Positions 17,675 to 25,576 of a stretch of DNA of 64,000 nt are shown here, piece after piece. The notes below the pieces were generated by a model, which saw nothing but the letters and a program-made list of their open reading frames with translations, did not search any database and was not told the origin of the DNA. Source of the DNA: an uncultured Latescibacterota bacterium (lineage in GTDB: Bacteria; Latescibacterota; UBA2968; UBA8231); the NCBI GenBank assembly GCA_951813615.1, contig OX638377.1, positions 5,925,739-5,989,738 of the forward strand, given 5' to 3'. The position numbers were made by a program, and so were the translations under genes. Positions within the stretch are counted from its first letter, which is position 1. Every line of letters begins with the position of its first letter.

Positions 17675-18490
17675 ATGATACCTGTCGCGTTTGACTATCA
17701 TCGTCCCTCTTCAGTAGATGAGGCGATTGAGCTCCTCTCGGACGACGCCAAGCTCTTAGCTGGCGGCCACAGTCTGTTACCGGCCATGAAGCTGCGTCTG
17801 TCGTCACCGGGCGCGCTGATCGACATTGGCCGGATCGCGGAACTCAACTACATCAGAGAGGACGGTGGCACCGTTGCTATTGGTGCGACTACTACTCACC
17901 ACCAGATCGAGTCCTCGGCCTTGGTGAGTGCCAACGCTTCGGCCTTGGCCCAAGCGGCCTCGGTCATCGGCGATCCGCAAGTGCGCAACAAGGGCACCAT
18001 TGGCGGGTCCTTGGCCCATGCCGATCCGGCGGCGGATTACCCAGCCGCGATTTTGGCGCTGGGAGCCGAGATCGTCGTCAGGGGACCCGACGGTGCGCGT
18101 TCGATTCCGGCGGACGAGTTTTTCATCGATCTGTTTTTGACCGCACTCGCGCCGGATGAGATCATCACTGAGGTGCGAGTGCCGGCCGCGGAAAAGTCGG
18201 CGTATGTCAAGTTCCCGCATCCGGCCTCGCGCTTTGCCGTGGTGGGCTGTGCTGTTGCCTCGGCCGGAGGCGCGGTCAAGGTGGCCTTTACGGGCGTGGC
18301 CAATGCGGCCTTCCGCGATAGCGGGGTTGAAGAGGCCCTCAGCGGCGGCCTGAGCGAGGAATCGATCGCCGCTGCCGCTGCACGGGCAGCCGATGGACAG
18401 GAGGTGCTCGCCGACCACTTCGCTGGCGAAGAGTACCGCCGCCACTTGGCCAAGGTTTTTGCCCGCAAGGCGCTTGCAGCTATTGCCTGA
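17675..18490 (+). CDS. FAD-binding subunit of the molybdenum hydroxylase (CoxM-like)
   Basis: This 271-residue subunit has the FAD motifs LLAGGHSLLPAMKLR and IGDPQVRNKGTIGGSLAH, with ADPAADYP next to the flavin site. It has the usual medium-subunit C-terminal domain (FPHPASRFAVVGCAV). It accepts electrons from the 2Fe-2S subunit. Spacing after the large subunit is 14 nt with AAGGAG as ribosome-binding site. The perfect terminator at 18511 closes the operon, so the order is coxG-S-L-M. Confidence 0.93.
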   Translation: MIPVAFDYHRPSSVDEAIELLSDDAKLLAGGHSLLPAMKLRLSSPGALIDIGRIAELNYIREDGGTVAIGATTTHHQIESSALVSANASALAQAASVIGDPQVRNKGTIGGSLAHADPAADYPAAILALGAEIVVRGPDGARSIPADEFFIDLFLTALAPDEIITEVRVPAAEKSAYVKFPHPASRFAVVGCAVASAGGAVKVAFTGVANAAFRDSGVEEALSGGLSEESIAAAAARAADGQEVLADHFAGEEYRRHLAKVFARKALAAIA

Positions 18491-18510
18491 GTGCCGTCGT
18501 ACCTAACAGG

Positions 18511-18550
18511 AATAGCCCCCGATGCCGGTTGAGTGTCGGGGGCTATTTCT
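18511..18550 (+). terminator. Rho-independent terminator after the hydroxylase operon
   Basis: AATAGCCCCCGA (18511-18522) and TCGGGGGCTATT (18536-18547) form a perfect 12-bp stem with a 13-nt loop, followed by TTCT. The A-rich left foot means it may also work for the minus-strand gene ending at 18604. Confidence 0.9.
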
Positions 18551-18603
18551 ATTCAGTCAGCTATGCGGAAAAATCGGAATTGGGATGCCCTGCCGAATGG
18601 CAC

Positions 18604-19143
18604 CTAATTCAGCCGTTTCTTGATGATGTTCACGTTCTTACGAATCACGCCCGTCCTGTATTCCAACAGACCTAATCGCTTGTTAAGGTGCTTTGTGCTC
18701 TTGGTCAACTGGCCAGAGAGGGCGTTCGTTTTGGTGGTCAGCTTCTTGGATCGGTTGCGTATATCGCCAATCCTAGAGTTCAACCGTTTCAACTGACGAT
18801 CCATATCAGCCAGCTCTTTCGTCTGTTTCTTGGATTGATTGCGCACCTCGCCGATCTTGGTGTTAAGTCGTCCTAGGCCTCCGTCCATGTGAGCTAGCTT
18901 TGAACCAAGGCTGTCGGCCTTGCCTTCTAGCCCGCCCAGTCGCTTGGCGAGGTGGCCTACTTGCTGGTCGAGGCCCTCGATGTGTTTCTGCACGCCCGAC
19001 ACCTGCCCCGAGACTGCGGCGATTTGCTCGGTCAAAGACTCGGCGACTTGCTGCTGATAGGCTTCCATGTCGCTTGAGAATTTCCACAACAGAAGGGCCA
19101 GCACCACAAAGCCCGCGAGATTGATCCCCATTGATTTGGTCAT
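18604..19143 (-). CDS. Membrane-anchored coiled-coil protein
   Basis: This 179-residue protein has one N-terminal membrane helix (NLAGFVVLALLLWKF) and then a long heptad-patterned coiled coil with repeating Leu/Ile-Gly units (for example LNTKIGEVRNQSKK and LNSRIGDIRNRSKK, a near-duplicate pair about 28 residues apart). It most likely sits in the inner membrane with a rod projecting outward. No family is recognised. A second in-frame Met lies 4 codons in, and the SD is weak. The next gene upstream ends 28 nt away, so it could be the last gene of the Uma2/nucleotidyltransferase run. Confidence 0.7.
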   Translation of the reverse strand: MTKSMGINLAGFVVLALLLWKFSSDMEAYQQQVAESLTEQIAAVSGQVSGVQKHIEGLDQQVGHLAKRLGGLEGKADSLGSKLAHMDGGLGRLNTKIGEVRNQSKKQTKELADMDRQLKRLNSRIGDIRNRSKKLTTKTNALSGQLTKSTKHLNKRLGLLEYRTGVIRKNVNIIKKRLN

Positions 19144-19171
19144 CTTGTGTCTTTCTCAAAGATTTGAGTAA

Positions 19172-19963
19172 TCAACAGATCTTAGGCCAAGCTCCGCGCA
19201 CGGACCCAAAATGCCGTTGCAATGAGGTAAATGCCTCGTTTGTCGGGTCGGGTTGCACGGGAACGGACTGTTGTCTGTCGAGATAGAGGCAACCTACTTC
19301 GTCCGCAGGCAGCGCGGTTAGCAATCTATCGGCCCGCTCTATTGCTGCACACCACTGCCGCTTCAGATTTGGTAGCGTCTGGGGGACCGCCAGGTCTAGC
19401 CGCTGGATTTCCTCTTGGGTAAAAGCCGCGTTGCGATTCAACTGGTCGAGCAAGAAATCCGGCGTATAGCCCTGATCTTTCCCACAGGCCGCCCAACACA
19501 GCGCTCCCAACGAGAGATAGCTGCTGTCTAGGTGCAGAACGTCGATGAAATCGCGTGCCTCCCGGCGTCCGGCCAAAGCCAACACCTTGTTGGTAGCCGC
19601 GTCGGCCCGGTGCAAGCGGTAACCGCATAGTTCGTCTTGTTCAATGGGAAAGAAGCGGAAAGCGGAATCCTGCGCCCACTCCAAGCGGAGGGACTGCCCT
19701 TCCTTCGCCGCGATGGCCCTGAGATAGGCTGGCTGCCGCAAAGTCCATTCAATCGCAAAGCCATTCGCGTCTAGGACGGCAACGTCGAACGCGGCACTCC
19801 GCGCGACGCTGTCTTCCACGTCGTGGAACATGTCTAGGTCATCGGAAAAACGCGGACTGTCGGGGATTTGGTGCAGGACCGTAGCACCAGCTACATAGCT
19901 TTCTGGGCTGCGGTTTTGCGCTAACAAACGCAGGATAGATTGCTGAAATGCGCTTAGGGGCAT
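19172..19963 (-). CDS. AbiEii-like nucleotidyltransferase
   Basis: This 263-residue protein of the nucleotidyltransferase (DUF1814/AbiEii-like) group has VAGATVLHQI followed by PRFSDDLDMFHD, which carries the paired catalytic Asp residues. A mid-domain AATNKVLALAGRREARDFIDVLHL matches the Lys and RDxxDV motif of this family. The frame extends 74 codons upstream, but that part is the partner gene read in another frame; the ATG at 19963 starts the homology. It overlaps the 68-aa partner by 10 nt. A toxin-like role is an inference from family and pairing. Confidence 0.75.
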   Translation of the reverse strand: MPLSAFQQSILRLLAQNRSPESYVAGATVLHQIPDSPRFSDDLDMFHDVEDSVARSAAFDVAVLDANGFAIEWTLRQPAYLRAIAAKEGQSLRLEWAQDSAFRFFPIEQDELCGYRLHRADAATNKVLALAGRREARDFIDVLHLDSSYLSLGALCWAACGKDQGYTPDFLLDQLNRNAAFTQEEIQRLDLAVPQTLPNLKRQWCAAIERADRLLTALPADEVGCLYLDRQQSVPVQPDPTNEAFTSLQRHFGSVRGAWPKIC

Positions 19964-20160
19964 AGGCGGGCGGCTAGGATAAATCCCTGCTGACCTCCGT
20001 GCAGGCGCAAGCCTCGTGCGATCTCGGGTATATCGCCGACGCCTATTTCCAAATCCCGGCGCATATACCAGAAACAGCGGGCGTAGTTGTCGGCAAAGGC
20101 TTGGCGGGCGAGTTGCAGACGCTCGGTTTCGCTTAGTGTATTTTCGCGTTCTGGATGCAC
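19954..20160 (-). CDS. 68-aa partner protein of the nucleotidyltransferase
   Basis: This small protein starts at GTG 20160 and has the core YARCFWYMRRDLEIGVGDIPEIARGLRLHGG, which I recall as a small domain encoded just before AbiEii-like nucleotidyltransferases in other bacteria. It has no DNA-binding motif. The 10-nt overlap with the nucleotidyltransferase suggests coupled translation and a matched pair, perhaps antitoxin and toxin. Function is not established. Confidence 0.6.
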   Translation of the reverse strand: MHPERENTLSETERLQLARQAFADNYARCFWYMRRDLEIGVGDIPEIARGLRLHGGQQGFILAARLCP

Positions 20161-20181
20161 GGTGAAGGAAGGCTACGCCAC

Positions 20182-20730
20182 TCAATCAGGGAAAAGACGG
20201 TCCACGGCCAGCGTCCAGCCCGGAACTGCTGGCTCGGCCGCTGCCTGCTCGCCCCGTCGATATGCGATCGGCTCGTCGGGATTTATTGCGTTGTAACTGC
20301 GCACCACATCTTCACTCATCAAGTCCACATCCCAAACGACCAGCGTCCCGGCGGCGAAATAGTCCGTCCGCTTTTGCGCCATCTCCTGCTCGGCCGTCGA
20401 ACCATAATCGCTTTCGCTGCGGACCTCAACGGCGAATACGGGTGCCCCGTTGAGAAACTTCATCGTCAGTTCGCCCGTATAGAACGCCGCGTCCGGGCTG
20501 AACGACTGGCGTTCGGGCAAATCGACGATAAAACCGACATTATCCGCGAAGGCGTACCCGTTGCGGGTGCGCTGTGCGTATTCCCGCAAGCTGGCGAAAA
20601 TCTCGCCCGCCGCATACCCCGGCAACCCTCCTGTCGGCGACATGAGTACTAACTCCCCTTTGACCAGTTCGGCCTTGCCATTTTCTGCTACGTGACGCAG
20701 GTCATCTATAGTAGCTGCAACATTTGTCAT
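20182..20730 (-). CDS. Uma2-family (PD-(D/E)xK-like) protein
   Basis: This 182-residue Uma2/DUF820 protein has the conserved core LVKGELVLMSPTGGLPGYAAG, SFSPDAAFYTG with the metal-binding Asp, and VFAVEVRSESD with the ExK-like position, then KRTDYFAAGTLVVWDVD. The fold is restriction-endonuclease-like. Uma2 proteins are numerous in cyanobacteria and related environmental lineages, and their role is unclear. It stands 21 nt before the 68-aa gene and may share its transcript. Confidence 0.85.
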   Translation of the reverse strand: MTNVAATIDDLRHVAENGKAELVKGELVLMSPTGGLPGYAAGEIFASLREYAQRTRNGYAFADNVGFIVDLPERQSFSPDAAFYTGELTMKFLNGAPVFAVEVRSESDYGSTAEQEMAQKRTDYFAAGTLVVWDVDLMSEDVVRSYNAINPDEPIAYRRGEQAAAEPAVPGWTLAVDRLFPD

Positions 20731-20795
20731 CGCTCATACACATCCTGCTATAAGGTCATATGTGTACGGTACATTAGAATGAGGACAGGAGCAAG

Positions 20796-20825
20796 GTTTT
20801 ATCGCATAACTTAATCCCGCGTCAA
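20796..20825 (-). promoter_or_regulatory. Possible sigma70 promoter for the Uma2 operon
   Basis: On the minus strand TTGACG (20820-20825) and TAAAAC (20796-20801) are 18 nt apart, in the AT-rich 164-nt gap shared with the divergent aminotransferase gene. The match is moderate. Confidence 0.35.
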
Positions 20826-20894
20826 TTGAAGGAAAATTTTATACATTATGCAGGCGGACCGGAGCCAGTCCCTCTTCACTAAGGAAAAGCAGCG

Positions 20895-22217
20895 ATGTCC
20901 ACGATACAGACGATGTCACAGCGTGATCTCAGAGCCGAAGCCAAGCGCTACCTGCCGGGAGGCGTCGGCGCTACGGGACGGCACAACCCATGCCTAGGAT
21001 ACGCCCTCTACCTGCGCAATGCCGAGGGCTGCCGCATCTACGACGTCGATGGCAAGGAATACATCGATTTCAACTTGGCCCACGGAGCCGCGTTTTTGGG
21101 CTACAATCACCCGGCAACGCGCGAGGCTATGACCGCGGCATTGGACGCGGGCATTCTCGCCGGCTACGAGACCGAAGCACATACGGACCTAGCGCGGCGG
21201 ATCACCGAGATCGTCCCCTGCGCCGAGCGCGTGCGCTACGGCAATACCGGCTCAGAGGGGACGATGGTCTGTGTCCGCTTGGCCCGCGCCCACACCGGCA
21301 AGCACAAGATTCTCAAATTCTGGGGACACTTTCACGGCCTTTACGACTACGTCATGTTCAATTCGCACACGCCGTTGACTCCGGTGACTCCGGGCAGCTA
21401 CGTCGAGCCGTGTGGTGAGTCGGCGGGCATGCCGCCGCAGATGGACGACCTCATCATCGTCGTACCGTGGAAGGACGAGGCCGCCTTGGAAAGAGCGCTG
21501 CGCGAGCACGGCGACGAGATCGGCGGCATCATCATGGAGCCGATCAATTACAACCAGGGCTGCATCGTCGCCGACACCGAGTACATGCAGTTCGTCCGCG
21601 ACCAAGCCACTGCCCACGATATCGTCCTCATATACGACGAGGTGCTCTCGGCCTTCCGCACTGGGCCCGACTGCGCTCAAGGGTACTACGGTGTCACCCC
21701 GGATGTTTGCGTTTTGGGCAAGGCGGTCGCCGCTGGTGCTCCAGTCACTGTCATTGCTGGCAAAGCCGAAATCATGGACCTGGTGGGACCGCTTGGCGAG
21801 GTGGCCCAGAGCGGGACCTTCACCGGCAACCCGCCGGCCGTGATGACTGCGCTAGCTGCCGTCAACGAGTTGACCAGTCCGGGGTTTTACGATCACATCT
21901 ACGAAGCTGGAGGTCGGCTCTGCGACGGTCTAGTTGGATTGTTCGAGCGCGCTGGCGTACCCGCCCGGGTGCAGGGGCTGGGCGCGCGCTTTGGTATCTT
22001 CTTCGGATTTACCAATCCGGTCGAGCGGTTTGACGATAGCCTCAACCGCGATCAAGAGATGACCGGGAAGTTCATCCGCGCCTGCGCCGACAAAGGGGTC
22101 TATTTCCACGACTACGGCACGCTCGTCGCCGGCCACCACGGCGTGTCAGCCCAGCACACCTTGGACGATATTGACGAAGCGCTCAATCGGATCGAGAGTG
22201 CGCTACACAGTATGTGA
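20895..22217 (+). CDS. Class III aminotransferase, glutamate-1-semialdehyde aminomutase-like
   Basis: This 440-residue fold-type I PLP enzyme is close to HemL and other class III transaminases. It has LPGGVGATGRHNPCLGYA at the N-terminus, YGNTGSEGTMVCVRLARA in the phosphate-binding region, IYDEVLSAFRTG with the cofactor Asp, and the PLP Lys in VLGKAVAAGAPV. The ATG follows AAGGAAAAG. No other heme gene is nearby, so a true GSA aminomutase role is uncertain and another amino-group donor reaction is possible. It ends convergently with the redoxin gene. Confidence 0.82.
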   Translation: MSTIQTMSQRDLRAEAKRYLPGGVGATGRHNPCLGYALYLRNAEGCRIYDVDGKEYIDFNLAHGAAFLGYNHPATREAMTAALDAGILAGYETEAHTDLARRITEIVPCAERVRYGNTGSEGTMVCVRLARAHTGKHKILKFWGHFHGLYDYVMFNSHTPLTPVTPGSYVEPCGESAGMPPQMDDLIIVVPWKDEAALERALREHGDEIGGIIMEPINYNQGCIVADTEYMQFVRDQATAHDIVLIYDEVLSAFRTGPDCAQGYYGVTPDVCVLGKAVAAGAPVTVIAGKAEIMDLVGPLGEVAQSGTFTGNPPAVMTALAAVNELTSPGFYDHIYEAGGRLCDGLVGLFERAGVPARVQGLGARFGIFFGFTNPVERFDDSLNRDQEMTGKFIRACADKGVYFHDYGTLVAGHHGVSAQHTLDDIDEALNRIESALHSM

Positions 22218-22233
22218 GCGGGAAGGAGTTTGT

Positions 22234-22252
22234 CGAGTTTGATCGAAACTCG
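22234..22252. terminator. Weak hairpin between convergent genes
   Basis: CGAGTTT and AAACTCG form a 7-bp stem with a 5-nt loop between the aminotransferase and redoxin stop codons. There is no T-run, so it is only a candidate bidirectional terminator. Confidence 0.3.
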
Positions 22253-22274
22253 TTACTTCGACGTGGGGCGCGGC

Positions 22275-22937
22275 TCAGTCCTCGGTGAGGATCCCTTGGA
22301 TCATTCCCTCCAACTCCGTCTGGCCAAAAGAGATGTCCCTGAGGACTCCCTTGCGGTCGACTAGTACGGCAGACGGCGTTCCGCGCAGGGCGAACTTTTC
22401 AAACGTCTCAGCCGAATATTCCTTGGCTCTCAGATAGTTCTTCACCCTTTGTATGAGTTGCATCCTGTGGTTCTCGGGCTGCGAGTCGAAGTCGGGTATC
22501 TGGGGGTATATCACGTTCATTATCGCCTCGTGGCTGGGCTCGCCGGACGTCCTCGTAAGGTTGTCCATCCCGAGCGGAAATGGGATCTCGTAGGGTAGCT
22601 TATCTCCCTCCTGCAACTGCCCGCTCATGGCAAGGGCCCTCTTGGTCTCCCCTATCACTTGGCCGGTCTCAGCTAGGAGCTTGAGGTTGTCGAGCGTGTT
22701 TTTGTCAAAGTCTTCAAAGGCGGTGGCCAAACCGAGGACGCGCACCCCGTCGTCCTGGTACTTGTGATACAGGCGTATCGCTTCGGGTATGGCATACAGG
22801 AAGCATCCGGGACAATTAACTTGGAAGACTTCGAGCACCACGATGTGATTCCGCTCTTGGTCGAAGTTGGTCGGGTCGCCCTGCACCCAGTGTGAGACCC
22901 CAAAGTTGGGTGCCATCTGTCCTGTCTCTACAGCCAT
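22275..22937 (-). CDS. Thioredoxin-fold (TlpA/peroxiredoxin-like) protein
   Basis: This 220-residue redoxin-fold protein begins GQMAPNFGV and has the active-site motif NCPGCFLYAIPE (CxxC) after a beta strand VVLEVFQ. It also has the cis-Pro region RGTPSAVLVDRKGVLRD. It has no signal peptide, so it is likely cytosolic, unlike most TlpA proteins. Substrate is unknown. It follows ettA by 19 nt on the same strand and may be its operon partner. Confidence 0.78.
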   Translation of the reverse strand: MAVETGQMAPNFGVSHWVQGDPTNFDQERNHIVVLEVFQVNCPGCFLYAIPEAIRLYHKYQDDGVRVLGLATAFEDFDKNTLDNLKLLAETGQVIGETKRALAMSGQLQEGDKLPYEIPFPLGMDNLTRTSGEPSHEAIMNVIYPQIPDFDSQPENHRMQLIQRVKNYLRAKEYSAETFEKFALRGTPSAVLVDRKGVLRDISFGQTELEGMIQGILTED

Positions 22938-22956
22938 GATATGTGGATTCCTTTTG

Positions 22957-24639
22957 TTAGTCCCGCGTCAGTTGGCGGTAGCGGACCCGCTGGGGCACGA
23001 TCGAATCTTCGCCTAGCCGCGCCTTCTTGTTTTCCTCGTACTCCGAATAATTGCCCTCGAACCAATAGACTTGGCTGTCGCCCTCAAAGGCCAAAATGTG
23101 CGTGGCGATGCGGTCCAAAAACCACCGGTCGTGGCTGATGACTACCACGCAGCCGGCGAAGTTTTCCAACCCTTCCTCCAGTGCCCGTAGCGTATGCACG
23201 TCTAGGTCGTTGGTCGGCTCGTCGAGCAGGAATACATTGGCCTGCTCCTTGAGCACCTTGGCCAGATGTACCCGATTGCGCTGCCCGCCCGAGAGCGTAC
23301 CCACCTTCTGCTGCTGGTCGGCACCGAGGAAGTTGAAGCGCGCGAGGTACGCCCGCGAATTTACCTTGCGCTCGCCCAGCTCAAGCTCTTCCTCGCCGCC
23401 CGAGACCTCTTGCCAGACGGTGTTTTCTCCCACTAGGGTCTCCCGGCTCTGATCTACATATCCCAGTTGCACGGTCTCTCCGATGCGAAGCTGTCCGCTG
23501 TCGGAGGTCTCCTGGCCGGTAATCAGCCGGAACAGGGTCGTCTTGCCCGCGCCGTTGGGTCCGATGACTCCGACGATCCCGCCCGAGGGCAGGGCGAAAT
23601 CCATGTTCTCGAAGATGATGCGGTCACCGTAGCGCTTGCCCACGCCCTTGGCCTCAATGGCGATATCGCCCAGCCGCGGGCCCGGCGGAATGTAGAGTTG
23701 CACCGACTCGTTCCGCTGTACTCGATCTTGATTTAGCAATTCCTCGTAGGCCCTGATCCTGGCCTTGTTCTTCTGCTGCTTAGCCCTCGGCGTCATGCGA
23801 ATCCATTCCAACTCGCGCTCCAGCGTCCGCTGTCGTTCGCTCTCGCTCTTTTCTTCCAGCCGCAGGCGCTCCTGCTTCTGCTCTAGCCACGACGAGTAGT
23901 TTCCCTTCCACGGTACGCCGCGCCCTTGGTCCAACTCCAGAATCCAGCCCGCCACATTGTCGAGAAAATACCGGTCGTGGGTAACGGCGATCACCGTCCC
24001 TTGGTACTGATGCAAATGCCCCTCCAGCCACGCCACGGTTTCGGCGTCGAGGTGGTTGGTCGGCTCGTCGAGGAGCAGGATATCTGGCTGGCGGAGCAAC
24101 AACCGACACAGCGCCACCCGCCGCCGCTCGCCGCCCGACAGCGTGGAGACCTCTTGGTCTTCGGGCGGACAGCGCAGCGCGTCCATGGCCATGTCTAGCC
24201 GACTGTCTAAATCCCAAGCTCCGACCGCGTCGAGCTGTTCGGCTACGGTGGCCTGCCGCTCGATCAGGGCGTTCATGGCGTCGTCGTCCATGGGATCGGC
24301 GAACTGGGAGTTGATATCCTCGTACTCGCGCAGCAAATCCACGGTCTCCTGCACGCCTTCTTCGACGATTTCCTTGACCATCTTGCCTTTTTCTAACTCA
24401 GGTTCCTGTTCTAGGAACCCGACCGTAAACCCCGGCTGGATGCTAATGGTCCCCTCGTATTCGGAATCGATGCCCGCCATAATCCGCAACAGCGAGCTCT
24501 TTCCCGACCCATTCAAGCCCAAGACGCCGATCTTGGCCCCGTAGAAATACGACAGTGAAATGTCGGTGATAATCGCCTTGCGGTTGTAGTGCTTGCTCAC
24601 CTTGTACATCGAATAGATGATTTTTTCCGCTTCGCTCAT
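22957..24639 (-). CDS. ettA: Energy-dependent translational throttle protein EttA (ABC-F)
   Basis: This 560-residue ABC-F protein has two ATPase cassettes. The first has GLNGSGKSSLLRIMAG, the LSGGERRRVALCRLLL signature and LLLDEPTNHLD. The second has GPNGAGKTTLFRLITG, LSGGQRNRVHLAKVLK and FLLDEPTNDLD. The inter-domain linker (ERELEWIRMTPRAKQQKNKAR) matches EttA. It has no membrane domain: it binds the ribosomal E site and gates entry into elongation according to ATP/ADP. Length matches the E. coli protein. Its start is 1 nt from the stop of the oxidoreductase gene. Confidence 0.95.
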   Translation of the reverse strand: MSEAEKIIYSMYKVSKHYNRKAIITDISLSYFYGAKIGVLGLNGSGKSSLLRIMAGIDSEYEGTISIQPGFTVGFLEQEPELEKGKMVKEIVEEGVQETVDLLREYEDINSQFADPMDDDAMNALIERQATVAEQLDAVGAWDLDSRLDMAMDALRCPPEDQEVSTLSGGERRRVALCRLLLRQPDILLLDEPTNHLDAETVAWLEGHLHQYQGTVIAVTHDRYFLDNVAGWILELDQGRGVPWKGNYSSWLEQKQERLRLEEKSESERQRTLERELEWIRMTPRAKQQKNKARIRAYEELLNQDRVQRNESVQLYIPPGPRLGDIAIEAKGVGKRYGDRIIFENMDFALPSGGIVGVIGPNGAGKTTLFRLITGQETSDSGQLRIGETVQLGYVDQSRETLVGENTVWQEVSGGEEELELGERKVNSRAYLARFNFLGADQQQKVGTLSGGQRNRVHLAKVLKEQANVFLLDEPTNDLDVHTLRALEEGLENFAGCVVVISHDRWFLDRIATHILAFEGDSQVYWFEGNYSEYEENKKARLGEDSIVPQRVRYRQLTRD

Positions 24640-24640
24640 G

Positions 24641-25576
24641 TCAGTTCAGTCCTTTATATGCTGTAAATACAATGCCCAAATCCCGTTCCGCCCGCGCCAA
24701 GTTTGAATACGGCTGCCGCCCCGGCTCCTGCAAGCACTGCAAGAAATCCTGCGTCATGCCCTTGTAGCCCATCAAATCCCCCACGCCCGGAAAGTAGAGC
24801 CGCTTGCGCCGCCCCCGCAACCGCACGTATAGCCCATTGCACTCGAAGACGATTTGCCCTTCGGTGCCCACAATCCGCGCGTGCTGGAAAGTGCCCTTGG
24901 TCAAGCTGAAGGCGTTCCAAGCATAGCGCAACACCAACTCGGCCCCAGAGGGGTATTCGACCCGCACTAGCGAATTCCGCTCCGGCTCGCCTGCTTGGTG
25001 TCCGGGAAATTCCGCGCTCACCTGCTGGGGTGCGTCGTCGAAAAGGTCCGCTCCCAGTGCCACGAAGTGAATCCCGCCCTCCAGCAATGCGCCATAGCCG
25101 CTTTTCCATCCCGTGGTCTGCTGAGTAAAGCGCTTGCCAATAATCGCCCGTCGCACTTGGCCGATAAAACCCTGCCGGATGATCCACTTGAGCCGCTTGA
25201 GCGAGGGTTTGTAGTAGTAGTTTTCTGCGATCATCAGCAGCGCGTCTGGGTGGGCCGCTGCGGCCGCGCCAATGGCGGCCAAATCGTCTTCGGTGGCGCA
25301 CAACGGTTTTTCTACCAGCACTCCCTTGCTGGCTGCCAATGCTTCGATGACTTGGGGCCGATGCGCATCTGGCGGCGAACTGATCAGCACCGCATCCACT
25401 GTGCTGTCGAGGACGTCGGCGTACGATGCGAAGATCTGCCCCCCACCGCATTGGCGGCTGAGGGCCTCTGCGCTGGCCTGCGTGCGGCTGTGAAAGGATA
25501 GCTCGACCTTGCCGACGAGGTTTTTCGCGTGTAGGCGACCGATGGTACCGCAGCCTATTAGGCAGACCTTCTTCAT
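24641..25576 (-). CDS. Gfo/Idh/MocA-family NAD(P)-dependent oxidoreductase
   Basis: This 311-residue Rossmann-fold protein starts KKVCLIGCGTIGRLHAKNL and has AVLISSPPDAHRPQVIEAL, then the signature GVLVEKPLCATEDDLAAI with the catalytic-region Lys. The C-terminal alpha/beta domain follows (GALLEGGIHFVALGADLF). Members oxidise sugars or cyclitols or act on their derivatives. The ATG at 25576 overlaps the GMC oxidoreductase stop by 4 nt and has GGAGAAG upstream. Pairing with a GMC oxidoreductase suggests a shared sugar-like or alcohol substrate. Confidence 0.88.
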   Translation of the reverse strand: MKKVCLIGCGTIGRLHAKNLVGKVELSFHSRTQASAEALSRQCGGGQIFASYADVLDSTVDAVLISSPPDAHRPQVIEALAASKGVLVEKPLCATEDDLAAIGAAAAAHPDALLMIAENYYYKPSLKRLKWIIRQGFIGQVRRAIIGKRFTQQTTGWKSGYGALLEGGIHFVALGADLFDDAPQQVSAEFPGHQAGEPERNSLVRVEYPSGAELVLRYAWNAFSLTKGTFQHARIVGTEGQIVFECNGLYVRLRGRRKRLYFPGVGDLMGYKGMTQDFLQCLQEPGRQPYSNLARAERDLGIVFTAYKGLN

